Assembly: GCF_901709675.1 (NCBI RefSeq)
Contig: NC_051106.1
Span: 8,070,001-8,134,000, forward strand
Reading direction: 5' to 3'
Length of the DNA: 64,000 nucleotides
Source: Syngnathus acus
Lineage: Eukaryota > Chordata > Actinopteri > Syngnathiformes > Syngnathidae
A program made the translations under genes and the position numbers. The notes below the pieces were generated by a model. It did no database searches and was not told the DNA's origin. It saw nothing but the letters and a program-made list of their open reading frames with translations. Positions 8,544 through 19,125 of this stretch are shown piece after piece; the first letter of the stretch is position 1; each line of letters starts with the position of its first letter.

Positions 8544-10605
8544 ATGATCCATCAACGCAAAGAATTCTTCTTTCTTCTTTTGCTTTGTTTCCCTTTGAGC
8601 CGTGGTGAGATTTATTTATTTCATTTTATTAAATTAAATGTATTTATTCATTAATTTTAGTTATTATTATTAATTATTTATTTATAGAAAACCAAAACTA
8701 GAAATTGGATTTTTGGAACTAAATACTGGAAAATTATATATTGAAAGAAACATCCAAATCAAAATTGGTACTCCATACTAAGAGGTCATGGTTTTGCTTT
8801 ATTTCCTTTCCAGGGCAGTCTGAGTGTCCAACGGGCTGGCTGGAGCACGGGGGCAAGTGTTACTACTTCTCCAGCGACACCAAGACATGGAAGGAGGCAA
8901 ATGCCTTCTGTTTGTCACATGACAGCAAGCTGACGAGCATTTTGGATGCCGACGAGAAGGTCACATGATCGAACCTTTCGCTCAGCTGTGCTCTCCCTCC
9001 CTCCATTCATCCGTTGCCTATTTTCTTGTAGGACTGGCTGAGGACAACATTCAGACAGGGCAAGGCTTGGCTGGGCCTGACGGACGAGCACACGGAGGGA
9101 GTGTGGAGTTGGACTGATGAAAGTCTCTTCACCGAATCGATGGCGTGAGTGGCATTCTCAAATTTAAGACAGAAATGTTGTCGCTAGGTAGATTTGGCAG
9201 ATCTCTGTAAATGAGGCTTTTGTTACAGGAACTGGGGTGAAGACCAGCCAAACAACTATGCCGGAGGGAAGCGAGGTGCACACTGTGCCGCCATGGTGAC
9301 CCGCCTTGAGGGTCGCTGGTTCGACTACGACTGCGACAGCAGCACAGTCAACTACATCTGCAAACGGGCCAACCTCGAGTCCATTGTGTGTAGCGTTGTT
9401 TTAGGTAAGGAGCCGTGAGGCTAAGCCAATCACCTTAAGACTTGCTCTCAGGTGGCGGCAAAAGAAAATCAAGTCTTGGACATCAGTGAAGAACAGGCAG
9501 CGAAGCCCGTCGACCAGATAGTGGTAAGTGCAGTTGTGTGTAGCATTCTTTTAGGAAAGAAGGAGTGACGTGAGAAGCTAATCGCGTTGTGCGTTGCTTT
9601 CAGATGGTGCCAAAAGAAAATCAAGAGTTGGATGACAGTGAACAGCTGGCAGTGGAGCTCGTCACCCAGATGGCCATTGCGGGAAAGGTGGTGCCTGTGA
9701 GTGTTCTCCTCCCATCCGGGCACTGACCAGGAGGAGCGTGGCCTTGTGATGTTGCCAACTTTTTATTTTCTTCTAAATTAGAAACCAGAGGAAGACAGCA
9801 AGACTGAGACCAAACTGCCATGTTCACCTGGTGAAGTCAGATGCTCCCGCAAAGTGATAATGAAACCTAAATCCGTATGTCTTAATTTTCTTTTACGGCT
9901 ATCAAGCAGTATTAACTTGACTATTTCAACTCATTGAGATCATTGTAATATGACTTAAGTCACCATTGCACTTTCAATCGTTTGTATTCATTCTATTGCA
10001 TTTCTTATTGTTAGTATTTCGGCGTGGTAGCTCTATTCGGGGAGCTGGTTGGAGGTCTCAAGATGGGCAACATCATCATCGTCAAAGGAAAATTCTGGCC
10101 GAACGCAAAACGGTACTAGGCCACATGCCCCTCAATTAAGGCCGATGCCACAACATGTTTGTTCTTTACGTTGCAGCTGTTTCATCAACCTTGAGGGTGA
10201 TGATGACCTCCAAGCTTTCCACATGGACATTCGCTTCGACTATTTTGGACATAAGAGACTGTTTGTGCGGAACAGCAAGGTGTCTGGCAAATGGGGCAGG
10301 GAGGAGCGCCAGCTGACCTCTTTCCCGTTTGTGCCCGACCAGTTTTTTGAGGTGACAAGAATCACACACATCCCTGACAACATCAATTGCTCAGCTTTTT
10401 TGATTGATTTTTCAGTCACCATTTTGCTCCCCCCTTCCCCATTTTGTTGAATGTTCAGATCCGTATCCGGTGTGATGCCAATTCCTTCCACGTGACCCTC
10501 AACGGCGGCGTCTACCTGGACTACAAGTACCGATTTGGCTTAGCCAAGATCAAGCGTGTGAGTCTGTTTAGGGACGCGACGCAGACAGACGTCACCCTGA
10601 TGTGA
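8544..10605 (+). CDS. Secreted C-type lectin/galectin chimera, copy 2 (diverged galectin end)
   Basis: Exons 8544-8604, 8814-8959, 9032-9144, 9229-9385, 9452-9523, 9604-9696, 9782-9874, 10015-10112, 10177-10351, 10459-10605 give 384 codons with the same architecture as copy 1. The signal peptide, all six C-type lectin cysteines, QPN and FDYDC are kept. Differences from copies 1 and 3 cluster in the galectin domain. Exon 8 reads YFGVVALFGEL where copy 3 has YFGEASLFGEL. Exon 9 has GDDDLQ, FGHKRLF and PDQFFE. The last exon reads IRIRCDANSFHVTLNGGVYL, then YRFGLAKIKRVSLFRDATQ. HMDIR, WGREER and the hydrophobic core are unchanged. In the last exon nearly all codon changes alter the amino acid. 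An intact ORF and conserved splice sites argue for a working gene with altered binding. Confidence 0.8.
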
Positions 10606-10832
10606 TGACATCAGCACAATGTCTGAAACAGCATTTCCTGTCTGGATATCATTTTGCATTCATAGCATTCTAAGCATACATATGAATATGAAACATTGTT
10701 ACATTATTCCAACGTGTCTTTTTCAAAAAAAATCATTTAACAATGCAGCTAGAGAGTTTGTTGATTGATGTTGATCCCCCCCCCACTTATATCTTCATTC
10801 TAATTTCAAAACTTGTTTATCCATTTTAGTCC

Positions 10833-10838
10833 AATAAA
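10833..10838 (+). terminator. Poly(A) signal of lectin copy 2
   Basis: AATAAA follows the stop codon by 227 bp, in the same context as copy 1. Confidence 0.7.
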
Positions 10839-10954
10839 ACATTTACAAGAGCCAGGTTGTTCATTCATTTGATGAAATGCTTTATTTTTGCACATGCTTT
10901 GTTTTTGCACCAGGTTTAATGGTCCATGACTAAAAAGGCACATCTCGGCTAAGG

Positions 10955-11071
10955 GTTGCTATAGCAACCTCAAAAGTCCGAAACATTTTATTTGACGATT
11001 TCTTCAACCCCCACACTACTTTTTTCCTGTTCGAAAGCTGTAAGCTGTAAAAACTACAAATCCCATGATGC
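10955..11071 (+). promoter_or_regulatory. Duplicated rdh promoter core, unit 2
   Basis: The palindromic X-box GTTGCTATAGCAAC (10955-10968) and the ZNF143-type ACTACAAATCCCATGATGC (11053-11071) are retained without change, as in units 1 and 3. Confidence 0.7.
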
Positions 11072-11152
11072 TATTCGCTCGTTTTAACCCCCCCCCCCCC
11101 CCTTCTGTTGTGCTAGCAGGCGCCAACGACAGCATCCCTCCGTGCTCGAACG

Positions 11153-11323
11153 ATGTGGCTTTTCTTATTCCTCGCCGGCCTCGCCGTGGTGACGTTACTG
11201 GTGGTTTTATTCGATAAGATAAATAATAAATTTGGGTCAAAATATGGGCAAGACAAACTATTTCCGCATGATGGTCCTCGGGGTAGAGCAGGGGTGGGTG
11301 GGGGGTGGGGGCTTCCTGACTAA
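11153..11323 (+). pseudogene. Truncated rdh exon 1 fused to vti1b flank: chimeric 56-codon ORF
   Basis: This is the second junction copy. It has the same 20-residue membrane anchor from the ATG at 11153, then vti1b flank, open to a TAA at 11321-11323. Compared with unit 1 it lacks one AAT codon and has a longer G-rich run. The net length changes keep the frame open but alter the C-terminal residues. No splice donor is visible at the join. Confidence 0.55.
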
Positions 11324-12009
11324 AAATCAAACAGTGATTTGAAATCTTATTTAAATATGACAACATTATATTGTGAATAAAATTATAGTTACTAAGAATA
11401 TAAAAGATAAAAAATATATTGTCTATTTCAATCTATAGTCAAAATCAACGCATGAACAATTTATATGCAGGCGCATTTTGAACACCTAATATTGGTGTCT
11501 TCTGGGTAATGGAGTACACTTGTAGTTTTTTCCTGACGTGTTTAGGGACTCGTTTAACATAATTTTTTTTTATGGCTGATCATATCATAAAGTGAGAATT
11601 TTACAGGATAAAAGTAGTAATTGATTGCATAACTCACAGGCACCATTCTCTGAAAGACTTTTGATACGCGGCTTCCCCCTAGTGGTATGCAATAAAATCC
11701 ATCGAGCCATTCAAATGAAGCGGTTAAACTTGGCATAAGTTCTGCAAAGATTGACTTCCACACAAATTTTGATAAATGATTGCTATTTTCAAATTGGGTC
11801 ATAAAAACAGACAAAATATCTTTTTCTTGTTTTCTAAAAACACTGAAATACGATTTATGACATTTTATAACGAATAATAAACTACGTGGGTTTTGTTTTG
11901 CATTCATGACATTTTTGACGAATAAAAAACAATATTGTTTTTATTGCATTTAGGACAAAACGTGTAGGTGTTAAAACGTATGTAGGTTTTTTTTACCCTT
12001 TGTAGAAAG

Positions 12010-12105
12010 AGTCAAAGTCAAAGTTAGCTTTATCGTCAATTTCGTCACGTGTCGAGACACCCAAAGAGATCGAAATTACGTTCCCACTATCACACGGTGA
12101 CAAGT
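12010..12105 (-). mobile_element. LINE 3'-tail fragment upstream of lectin copy 3
   Basis: This is the third copy of the same fragment, starting GTCAAAGTCAAAGTTAGC, about 195 bp upstream of the copy 3 ATG. Confidence 0.8.
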
Positions 12106-12299
12106 GTGCGCCGCTGAACGCCCTTTGTCGTGGGCGTGTCGTTATCGACGTCATTGCTTGTAGCGCGCAACATAAAGGAGGTGCAAGTAGGGGCTTGGTG
12201 GTCGCAGCTGCACGGGCGCAACTCACCTCCAAACATCGCACCGAGCTGACTAGATCCAAAAGTCAACTTCCGCGTAGCATTGGCCAGAGGAGCTTCAAG

Positions 12300-14354
12300 A
12301 TGATCCATCAACGCAAAGAATTCTTCTTTCTTCTTTTGCTTTGTTTCCCTTTGAGCCGTGGTGAGATTTCTTTATTTCATTTGATTAAATTAAATGTATT
12401 TATTCATTAATTTTAGTTATTATTAATTATTTATTTATAGAAAACCAAAACTAGAAATTGGATTTTTGGAACTAAATACTGGAAAATTATATATTGAAAG
12501 AAACATCCAAATCAAAATTGGTACTGCATACTAAGAGGTCATGGTTTTGCTTTATTTCCTTTCCAGGGCAGTCTGAGTGTCCAACGGGCTGGCTGGAGCA
12601 CGGGGGCAAGTGTTACTACTTCTCCAGCGACACCAAGACATGGAAGGAGGCAAATGCCTTCTGTTTGTCACATGACAGCAAGCTGACGAGCATTTTGGAT
12701 GCCGACGAGAAGGTCACATGATCGAACCTTTCGCTCAGCTGTGCTCTCCCTCCCTCCATTCATCCGTTGCCTATTTTCTTGTAGGACTGGCTGAGGACAA
12801 CATTCAGACAGGGCAAGGCTTGGCTGGGCCTGACGGACGAGCACACGGAGGGAGTGTGGAGTTGGACTGATGAAAGTCTCTTCACCGAATCGATGGCGTG
12901 AGTGGCATTCTCAAATTTAAGACAGAAATGTTGTCGCTAGGTAAATTTGGCAGATCTCTGTAAATGAGGCTTTTGTTACAGGAACTGGGGGGAAGACCAG
13001 CCAAACAACTATGCCGGAGGGAAGCGAGGTGCACACTGTGCCGCCATGGTGACCCGCCTTGAGGGTCGCTGGTTCGACTACGACTGCGACAGCAGCACAG
13101 CCAACTACATCTGCAAACGGGCCAACCTCGAGTCCATTGTGTGTAGCGTTGTTTTAGGTAAGGAGCCGTGAGGCTAAGCCAATCACCTTAAGACTTGCTC
13201 TCAGGTGGCGCCAAAAGAAAATCAAGTCTTGGACATCAGTGAAGAACAGGCAGCGAAGCCCGTCGACCAGATAGTGGTAAGTGCAGTTGTGTGTAGCATT
13301 CTTTTAGGAAAGCAGGAGTGACGTGAGAAGCTAATCGCGTTGTGCGTTGCTTTCAGATGGTGCCAAAAGAAAATCAAGAGTTGGATGTCAGTGAACAGCT
13401 GGCAGTGGAGCTCGTCACCCAGATGGCCATTGCGGGAAAGGTGGTGCCTGTGAGTGTTCTCCTCCCATCCGGGCACTGACCAGGAGGAGCGTGGCCTTGT
13501 GATGTTGCCAACTTTTTTTTTTCTTCTAAATTAGAAACCAGAGGAAGACAGCAAGACTGAGACCAAACTGCCATGTTCACCTGGTGAAGTCAGATGCTCC
13601 CGCAAAGTGATTCTGAAACCTAAATCCGTATGTCTTAATTTTCTTTTACGGCTATCAAGCAGTATTAACTTATTTCAACTCATTGAGATCATTGTAATAT
13701 GACTTAAGTCACCATTGCACTTTCAATCGTTTGTATTCATTCTATTGCATTTCTTATTGTTAGTATTTCGGCGAGGCATCTCTATTCGGGGAGCTGGTTG
13801 GAGGTCTCAAGATGGGCAACATCATCATCGTCAAAGGAAAATTCTGGCCGAACGCAAAACGGTACTAGGCCACATGCCCCTCAATTAAGGCCGATGCCAC
13901 AACATGTTTGTTCTTTACGTTGCAGCTGTTTCATCAACCTTGAGGGTGATGGTGACCTCCAAGCTTTCCACATGGACATTCGCTTCGACTATTTTGGAAA
14001 TAAGAGAGTGTTTGTGCGGAACAGCAAGGTGTCTGGCAAATGGGGCAGGGAGGAGCGCCAGCTGACCTCTTTCCCGTTTGTGCCCGAACAGTTTTTTGAG
14101 GTGACAAGAATCACACACATCCCTGACAACATCAATTGCTCAGCTTTTTTGATTGATTTTTCAGTCACCATTTTGCTCCCCCCTTCCCCATTTTGTTGAA
14201 TGTTCAGATCCACATCCGCTGTGATGCCAATTCCTTCCACGTGACCCTCAACGGCGGCGTCCACCTGGACTACAAGTACCGATCAGGCTTAGACGAGATC
14301 AAGCGTGTGAGACTGCTTCGTGCTGCGATGCAGACAGACGTCACCCTGATGTGA
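12300..14354 (+). CDS. Secreted C-type lectin/galectin chimera, copy 3
   Basis: Exons 12300-12360, 12567-12712, 12785-12897, 12982-13138, 13205-13276, 13357-13449, 13535-13627, 13764-13861, 13926-14100, 14208-14354 give 384 codons. It is close to copy 1. Differences include EHGGKC and FTES in the C-type lectin domain, TANYIC for TVNYIC, LDVSEQ in the linker, and LFGEL, IRFDY and VTLNGGV in the galectin domain. The same ambiguous exon 4 end is present (in-frame GTGTGT at 13139, stronger frame-shifting GTAAGG 19 bp on). The gene lies directly upstream of the intact rdh promoter. As in the other copies the galectin sugar site has Asp where classical galectins have Asn, so binding strength is uncertain. 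Confidence 0.8.
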
Positions 14355-14593
14355 TGACATCAGCACAATGTCTGAAACAGCATTTCCTGTCTGGATATCA
14401 TTTTGCATTCATAGCATTCTAAGCATACATATGAATATGAAACATTGTTACATTATTCCAACATGTCTTTTTCAAAAAAATCATTTAACAATGCAGCTAG
14501 AGAGTTTGTTGATTGATGTTGATCTCCCCCCCCCCCCCCTCCCCCACTTATATCTTCATTCTAATTTCAAAACTTGTTTATCCATTTTAGTCC

Positions 14594-14599
14594 AATAAA
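14594..14599 (+). terminator. Poly(A) signal of lectin copy 3
   Basis: AATAAA follows the stop by 240 bp. The extra distance comes from a longer C-run near 14525-14545. Confidence 0.7.
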
Positions 14600-14701
14600 A
14601 CATTTACAAGAGCATGGTTGTTCATTCATTTGATGAAATGCTTTATTTTTGCACCAGGTTTAATGGTCCATGACTAAAAAGGCACTACATCTGGGCTAAG
14701 G

Positions 14702-14818
14702 GTTGCTATAGCAACCTCAAAAGTCCGAAACAGTTCATTTGACGATTTCTTCAGCCCCCACACTATTTTTTTCCTGTTCGAAAGCTGTAAGCTGTAAAAA
14801 CTACAAATCCCATGATGC
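14702..14818 (+). promoter_or_regulatory. rdh promoter core (RFX X-box plus ZNF143 site)
   Basis: GTTGCTATAGCAAC (14702-14715) and ACTACAAATCCCATGATGC (14800-14818) lie 98-214 bp upstream of the rdh ATG. RFX factors bind such palindromic X-boxes, and ZNF143 sites often mark promoters without a TATA box. This is the original from which the copies at 7197-7313 and 10955-11071 derive, or an equivalent unit end. Confidence 0.7.
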
Positions 14819-14915
14819 TATTCGCTCCTTTTAAACCCCCCTCCCTTCCCGCACACACACAGATCAGCTGTTGTGCTAGCAAGTGCCAACGACAGCATCC
14901 CTCCGTGCTCGAACG

Positions 14916-17022
14916 ATGTGGCTTTTCTTATTCCTCGCCGGCCTCGCCGTGGTGACGTTACTGGTGGTTTTATTCGCGCCTCACATACGGTAGGAAGCCA
15001 TCTTTTGACGCTGACATGGAGCCGTGTGACAGCACAGATATATTAGCATTAGCATGGCGAGGGATCCTTCAAAAGAAATCCAAATTTCTTTTCATGCGTT
15101 GTGTTTAATTTGCTCTGATTTCACACGATATTGATCCCCGATTGAGAATCAATGAGATCGAATATAACGGGGGTGTGTGTTGGTACGGTTTGGGCCAATC
15201 AGGAGGCTGCGCGTGGGCGGGAACATCATCTGTATGCGCGTGGCCAGCTGCGCCATTGGTCACGAGCACACCGCGCTTCGTGGCGTGCTCGTACCTGCTG
15301 ATGACGTCTCCGCCGTGCGCGCGAATTATTAAGCCAAATATTTTCCCTTTATGAAAAAAAACCCTGCCTTTCCCCCTCTAATTTACATTTTTTTAAACTG
15401 TATCAGCGCGACAGACTTATTATATTTGTACCTTTGTGGGGGTATTTTAGCACGATATTTTTTTAAATTGTGCTTATTTTACATGTGGTAAAATAATTTT
15501 ACAGCAGAACTATTTTATCTTTTTATTTCTTCTGTTTGAAAAATAATTGACTGTGTTCCTGATTTTCTCCTTGTAATTAGAATTAATGTAATTATTTTAC
15601 AGATTTTTATTTTATAACTATTCTTTTCCGGATAGTTTTATTTTCGGAATTTGCCATATGGGTGTTTTCCACAGAAGATATGCGGCAGGAGGTGTGTGCA
15701 TGTCAGCTGCCTGTCTGGACGGGAAGATTGTCCTCATCACTGGAGCCAACACCGGCATCGGGAAGGAGACCGCCCTGGACCTGGCCACTCGAGGTTACTT
15801 TTTGAATGAGGGCATTTTTTTTTCTTCCAGTAATTCATTCAGAGATCGACAAGCAGTAAATGTCTTTCCTGGTTCAGACTATCATTTTGACCCATCAGGA
15901 GCTCGGGTGGTGATGGCGTGCCGGGACGTGGAAAAAGGCGAGAGGGCGGCAGCCAGCATCCGGGCTGCCTCGCCTGAAGCTCAGGTGGAGGTTCGGGAGC
16001 TGGACTTGGCCGACACTAGCTCCATACGATCCTTCGCGCAACAATTCCTTCGAGGTAAAAGTCTGTCAACAGGAATGATGTTTGTTTTCTGATCAAATGT
16101 TGTCACTATTCTTCAGACTTCACCCAACTTCATGTCCTCATCAACAACGCGGGGGTGATGATGTGTCCCTACACGAAAACTATCGACGGCTTCGAGATGC
16201 ACATCGGCGTCAATCACTTAGGTGAGATCCAGACCGTGAGCGTCACCGCATTTTCCTGCTTGAATCTTTCCTGCTATTTCAAGGTCACTTCCTGTTGACG
16301 TCACTGTTGGTGGGCCTGCTAAAACGCAGCGCTCCGGCACGCATTGTGGTGGTTTCGTCGCTGGCGCACAACTTCGGCTGGATCCGTTTCCACGACTTGC
16401 ACAGTCAAGGAAGCTACAACAGCGGGCTGGCGTATTGCCAGAGCAAGCTGGCCAACGTGCTCTTTGCTCGAGAGCTGGCGAGACGTCTTAAAGGTATTTT
16501 ACCCGCGTCCCTCAAATAATCCGAAACATGCAAGAACCTCACTTGAAGCAGCATTAAGTATAACGACTTCCTTTTTACCATTCGGGGAAAAAAAAGTGAC
16601 GTTGACCTGCGTGACAATTCTTCTAGGCAGCAACGTGACGGTGAACTCGCTCCACCCCGGCACGGTGAACTCGGACCTGACTCGTCACTCAACCCTGATG
16701 ATGATCATGTTCAGCCTTTTGTCGGTCTTCCTGAAGACACCCCGCGAGGGCGCCCAGACTAGCATCTACTGCGCTGTGGCCGAAGAGCTGCACTCCATTT
16801 CGGGGAAACACTTCAGGTACAACTACATACACACTGCCCATGTCCAACCTCCACAGCACATTAAAAGTACTCAAATTAGGGAATTTGATTTTAATTAGAT
16901 TTTTTTTTTTCCGTTGCAGTGACTGCACCCCCGCCTTCGTGGCTCCCCAGGGGAGAAGTGAGGAGACCGCCCGACGTCTGTGGGACGCCAGCTGCGAGCT
17001 CCTCGGCATCCAATGGGACTAA
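14916..17022 (+). CDS. rdh12: Retinol dehydrogenase 11/12-like short-chain dehydrogenase
   Basis: The enzyme reduces or oxidises retinoids with NADP(H) on the endoplasmic reticulum membrane. Seven exons give 318 aa: 14916-14989, 15675-15793, 15899-16054, 16117-16221, 16284-16493, 16627-16816, 16920-17022. Human RDH12 has 316 aa. Residues 1-20 are the hydrophobic anchor. TGANTGIG is the cofactor-binding glycine motif, [11 protein letters not shown] and NHLG follow, and YCQSK holds the catalytic Tyr and Lys. The C terminus reads CELLGIQWD, like the family. Intron 2 (15794-15898) is 105 bp, a multiple of three and free of stops, so retention would add 35 residues. RDH11 and RDH12 cannot be separated by eye, and fish often have one RDH12-like gene at this site. 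Flanking vti1b and zfyve26 agree with human 14q24. Confidence 0.9.
14990..15674 (+). other. rdh intron 1
   Basis: 685 bp with a GTAGGA donor and TTCCACAG acceptor. The first third is GC-rich with ordinary sequence and the rest is AT-rich. I see no further gene or element in it. Confidence 0.6.
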
Positions 17023-17444
17023 ATTGAAGACTTTTATCCATCCTTTCTTTAATATAGTGGAATATTTTTGAAGCAAAAAAACAACAACAACTACAACTCA
17101 TTTTTGTGATAATGTGAAGAGAAGGCAGCTGGATATCTTGCCATAATGTGAGCGGTCCAAGCAGGGTACAACGACCAGCATCTTTCAGCCAATATTCTCT
17201 TACTTTTTTAAGCATAGTATTTGCATCAAACTGCTTCACGTGAGTGCCAAAATCTCGCAGGGCTTTTCCCTCCCCAAACAATTAGTAAGCTAAGTGTTAC
17301 TTTACGGAAATATATAAAGTAGGTGTTGGACGCCAGGATGCCAATAGTTTACATGCGTGGCTTTTATATACCTGTCAGGTTCGTTTGCCTTTTTAACCAC
17401 ACATATAACGTTCACGAGCAGAGTTGAATGTTTACATTTCTGTA

Positions 17445-17450
17445 AATAAA
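17445..17450 (+). terminator. Probable rdh poly(A) signal
   Basis: AATAAA lies about 420 bp after the rdh stop. It is the first clear canonical signal on the plus strand. Confidence 0.5.
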
Positions 17451-17820
17451 CCCTTACCATTAAACCCCGGTCACTTATTTTAAACAGGTTTTGCATTCTT
17501 TCAAATTGTAACACTGCTCTGGAGGTACAGCGGTCACGTGACACACGCAACCCTCTTCGAAAGATAGAAGTAAATTGAAAATTTTCAATTTCACCGGGAC
17601 GCTTAATTATTCTAGCTTTACGTCACACAAGCGCAATAATTCGTCAAAGTTCATCACTCCTGAATCAACTTCCAAACGCTCGCTGCAAATATTAGTACGA
17701 TCGACTTCAATATTGCAGCAAACAATTTTGGAGGTTGACACATATTCAAATCTCCAACTCACATTTAAACACCAGACCTTATAGTTGCGTGCTTCGTCCA
17801 TGAAAAACAGCAAAAAAATC

Positions 17821-18010
17821 GAGGTGGTATTTCCAAACGACTTTCAAATTAAATCATTAGTGTTTGTTATTACCTGTTGGAAGCCTGGAATCTTTGGAGG
17901 CTCACAACGAGCACGTTCCTTCGTCCGAGAAAGCCAGTTAAAAACAAATCTGTTGTAGTCCCAGGTTAAACTGCTTGTTAGTATAACCAGCTCCCAAGGT
18001 GTGTGTAGAA
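17821..18010. repeat. Diverged dispersed repeat, copy A
   Basis: Sequence from GAGGTGGTATTTCCAAACGA through CTGGAATCTTTGGAGGC and on to TTAGTATAACCAG matches 39448-39610 in the same orientation with scattered changes. Neither copy has a convincing coding frame, though both give a CxPPKIP-like phrase on the minus strand. The family is unknown to me. The rest of 17460-18190 shows nothing else recognisable except a GTCACGTGAC E-box near 17532 and a doublet of CCGGAAGT ETS-type sites near 18070-18090. Confidence 0.5.
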
Positions 18011-18198
18011 ATCCGTTCGAATACGCCGCTCGGTTAAGTGAAACAAATTTTAACCAATGGCATTTGACCGGAAGTCTCTTACCGGAAGTCCCTTTCACAT
18101 TGCTTGCCGTATAATCAGAATAAGGTGGCTTGTATATTTTTTCTAAAAAGATCAAATATGATGGTTATATGATTATAAAAACAAATGATTTTTTATAA

Positions 18199-19125
18199 TT
18201 TATTCAGTCTCTTCCACTAATCCTGCAGACATGACATCTGTAAAGCTGATGTTTACCAAATTGTGGGTCATTTTTTATTATTATTCAGCGTAATTATCCA
18301 GCGTAACAAAACAAAATTAGAAAAATCACGTGTGTGCATCATCATCATTTGTACAAGTGTATCAGCAGAGGATTATGATTTGTAATCACTTGGAATTTAA
18401 AGTGCATCAGTGAGCAGATGAAGAGTGCAAGTACGTCTCAGATGCATCTCAAATGTGGCTTTTTCTTGACACGAGTAAAAGGCAGCAAAAAAAAGGAGGA
18501 AAACAAAATCCCTTTTGAAGTGAAATTACTAAGTCAGTTGTTGACGTGAAAAATCATTTAAAAATGCAACGGAAATTCGAAATATGATCACCACAGGAGA
18601 GACATAAAAACAGAGACAAATCAAAGAAAAATTCTTCATAAGAAGAAATTAGAAATAAAATTGATCCACAGTATCATCTCAGAGCAAGTCCCTGCTGCAT
18701 CTTCAATATTCTCAGAAACACTTTAAAACTTGACATGGCCATATGGACAAAAGTAATGGGACGCACCTCTCCACGAATGAATTAATTTACGGGTCACCAA
18801 CATTTTTTTTTTCCCCCTCCAAACTTCTTGCGGATCCTCACGTATGACTTCTGGGGATCTTGTAGGAAGTCTTCACACTGAGCTTCCTGTAGGTGTCCCA
18901 ATACTTATGTCCACACACTGTATTGGTCAAAAGTTTTTTAAGGCAAATTGAGACAATATTTTCTTCCCTTTTTTAGATGAGGTAGAGATTGATTGTGGTT
19001 CACATCAGTGCCTCAAGTGCACTGCAAAAGGCAGTGTTGTTACGTAACAGTGCTCACATAGTTGAGTACGTAATGACTTTTTTGTTTTTTTATAGTTAAT
19101 ACAGTCACTACTCTTTCATCAAGAG
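18199..19125 (-). other. zfyve26: Probable 3' UTR of zfyve26
   Basis: An AATAAA on the minus strand (18199-18204) lies about 920 bp downstream of the zfyve26 stop. The interval is AT-rich with no coding exon I can support. The end of the UTR is an estimate. Confidence 0.45.

Larger units (their letters stand above)
431..14968. repeat. Tandem triplication of a ~3.75 kb lectin-gene unit
   Basis: Three head-to-tail units start at the same AAATTTGGGTC sequence: unit 1 431-7476, unit 2 7477-11227 (3,751 bp), unit 3 11228 to about 14968. Coding and non-coding parts are nearly identical, so the duplication is recent or homogenised. Each unit contains vti1b 5' flank, a fragment of LINE 3' tail, a lectin chimera gene, and the rdh promoter with the start of rdh exon 1. 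Unit 1 is longer by about 3.28 kb of repeats at 987-4264. The junctions (about 7460-7477 and 11214-11228) join truncated rdh exon 1 to vti1b flank. They are AT-rich, with a short filler ATAAGATAAATAAT. Confidence 0.93.

Noticed and set aside
17844-18155. 103-codon minus frame with CEPPKIPG
   Set aside because: Same phrase arises from the dispersed repeat at 39481-39672; no support as a gene.
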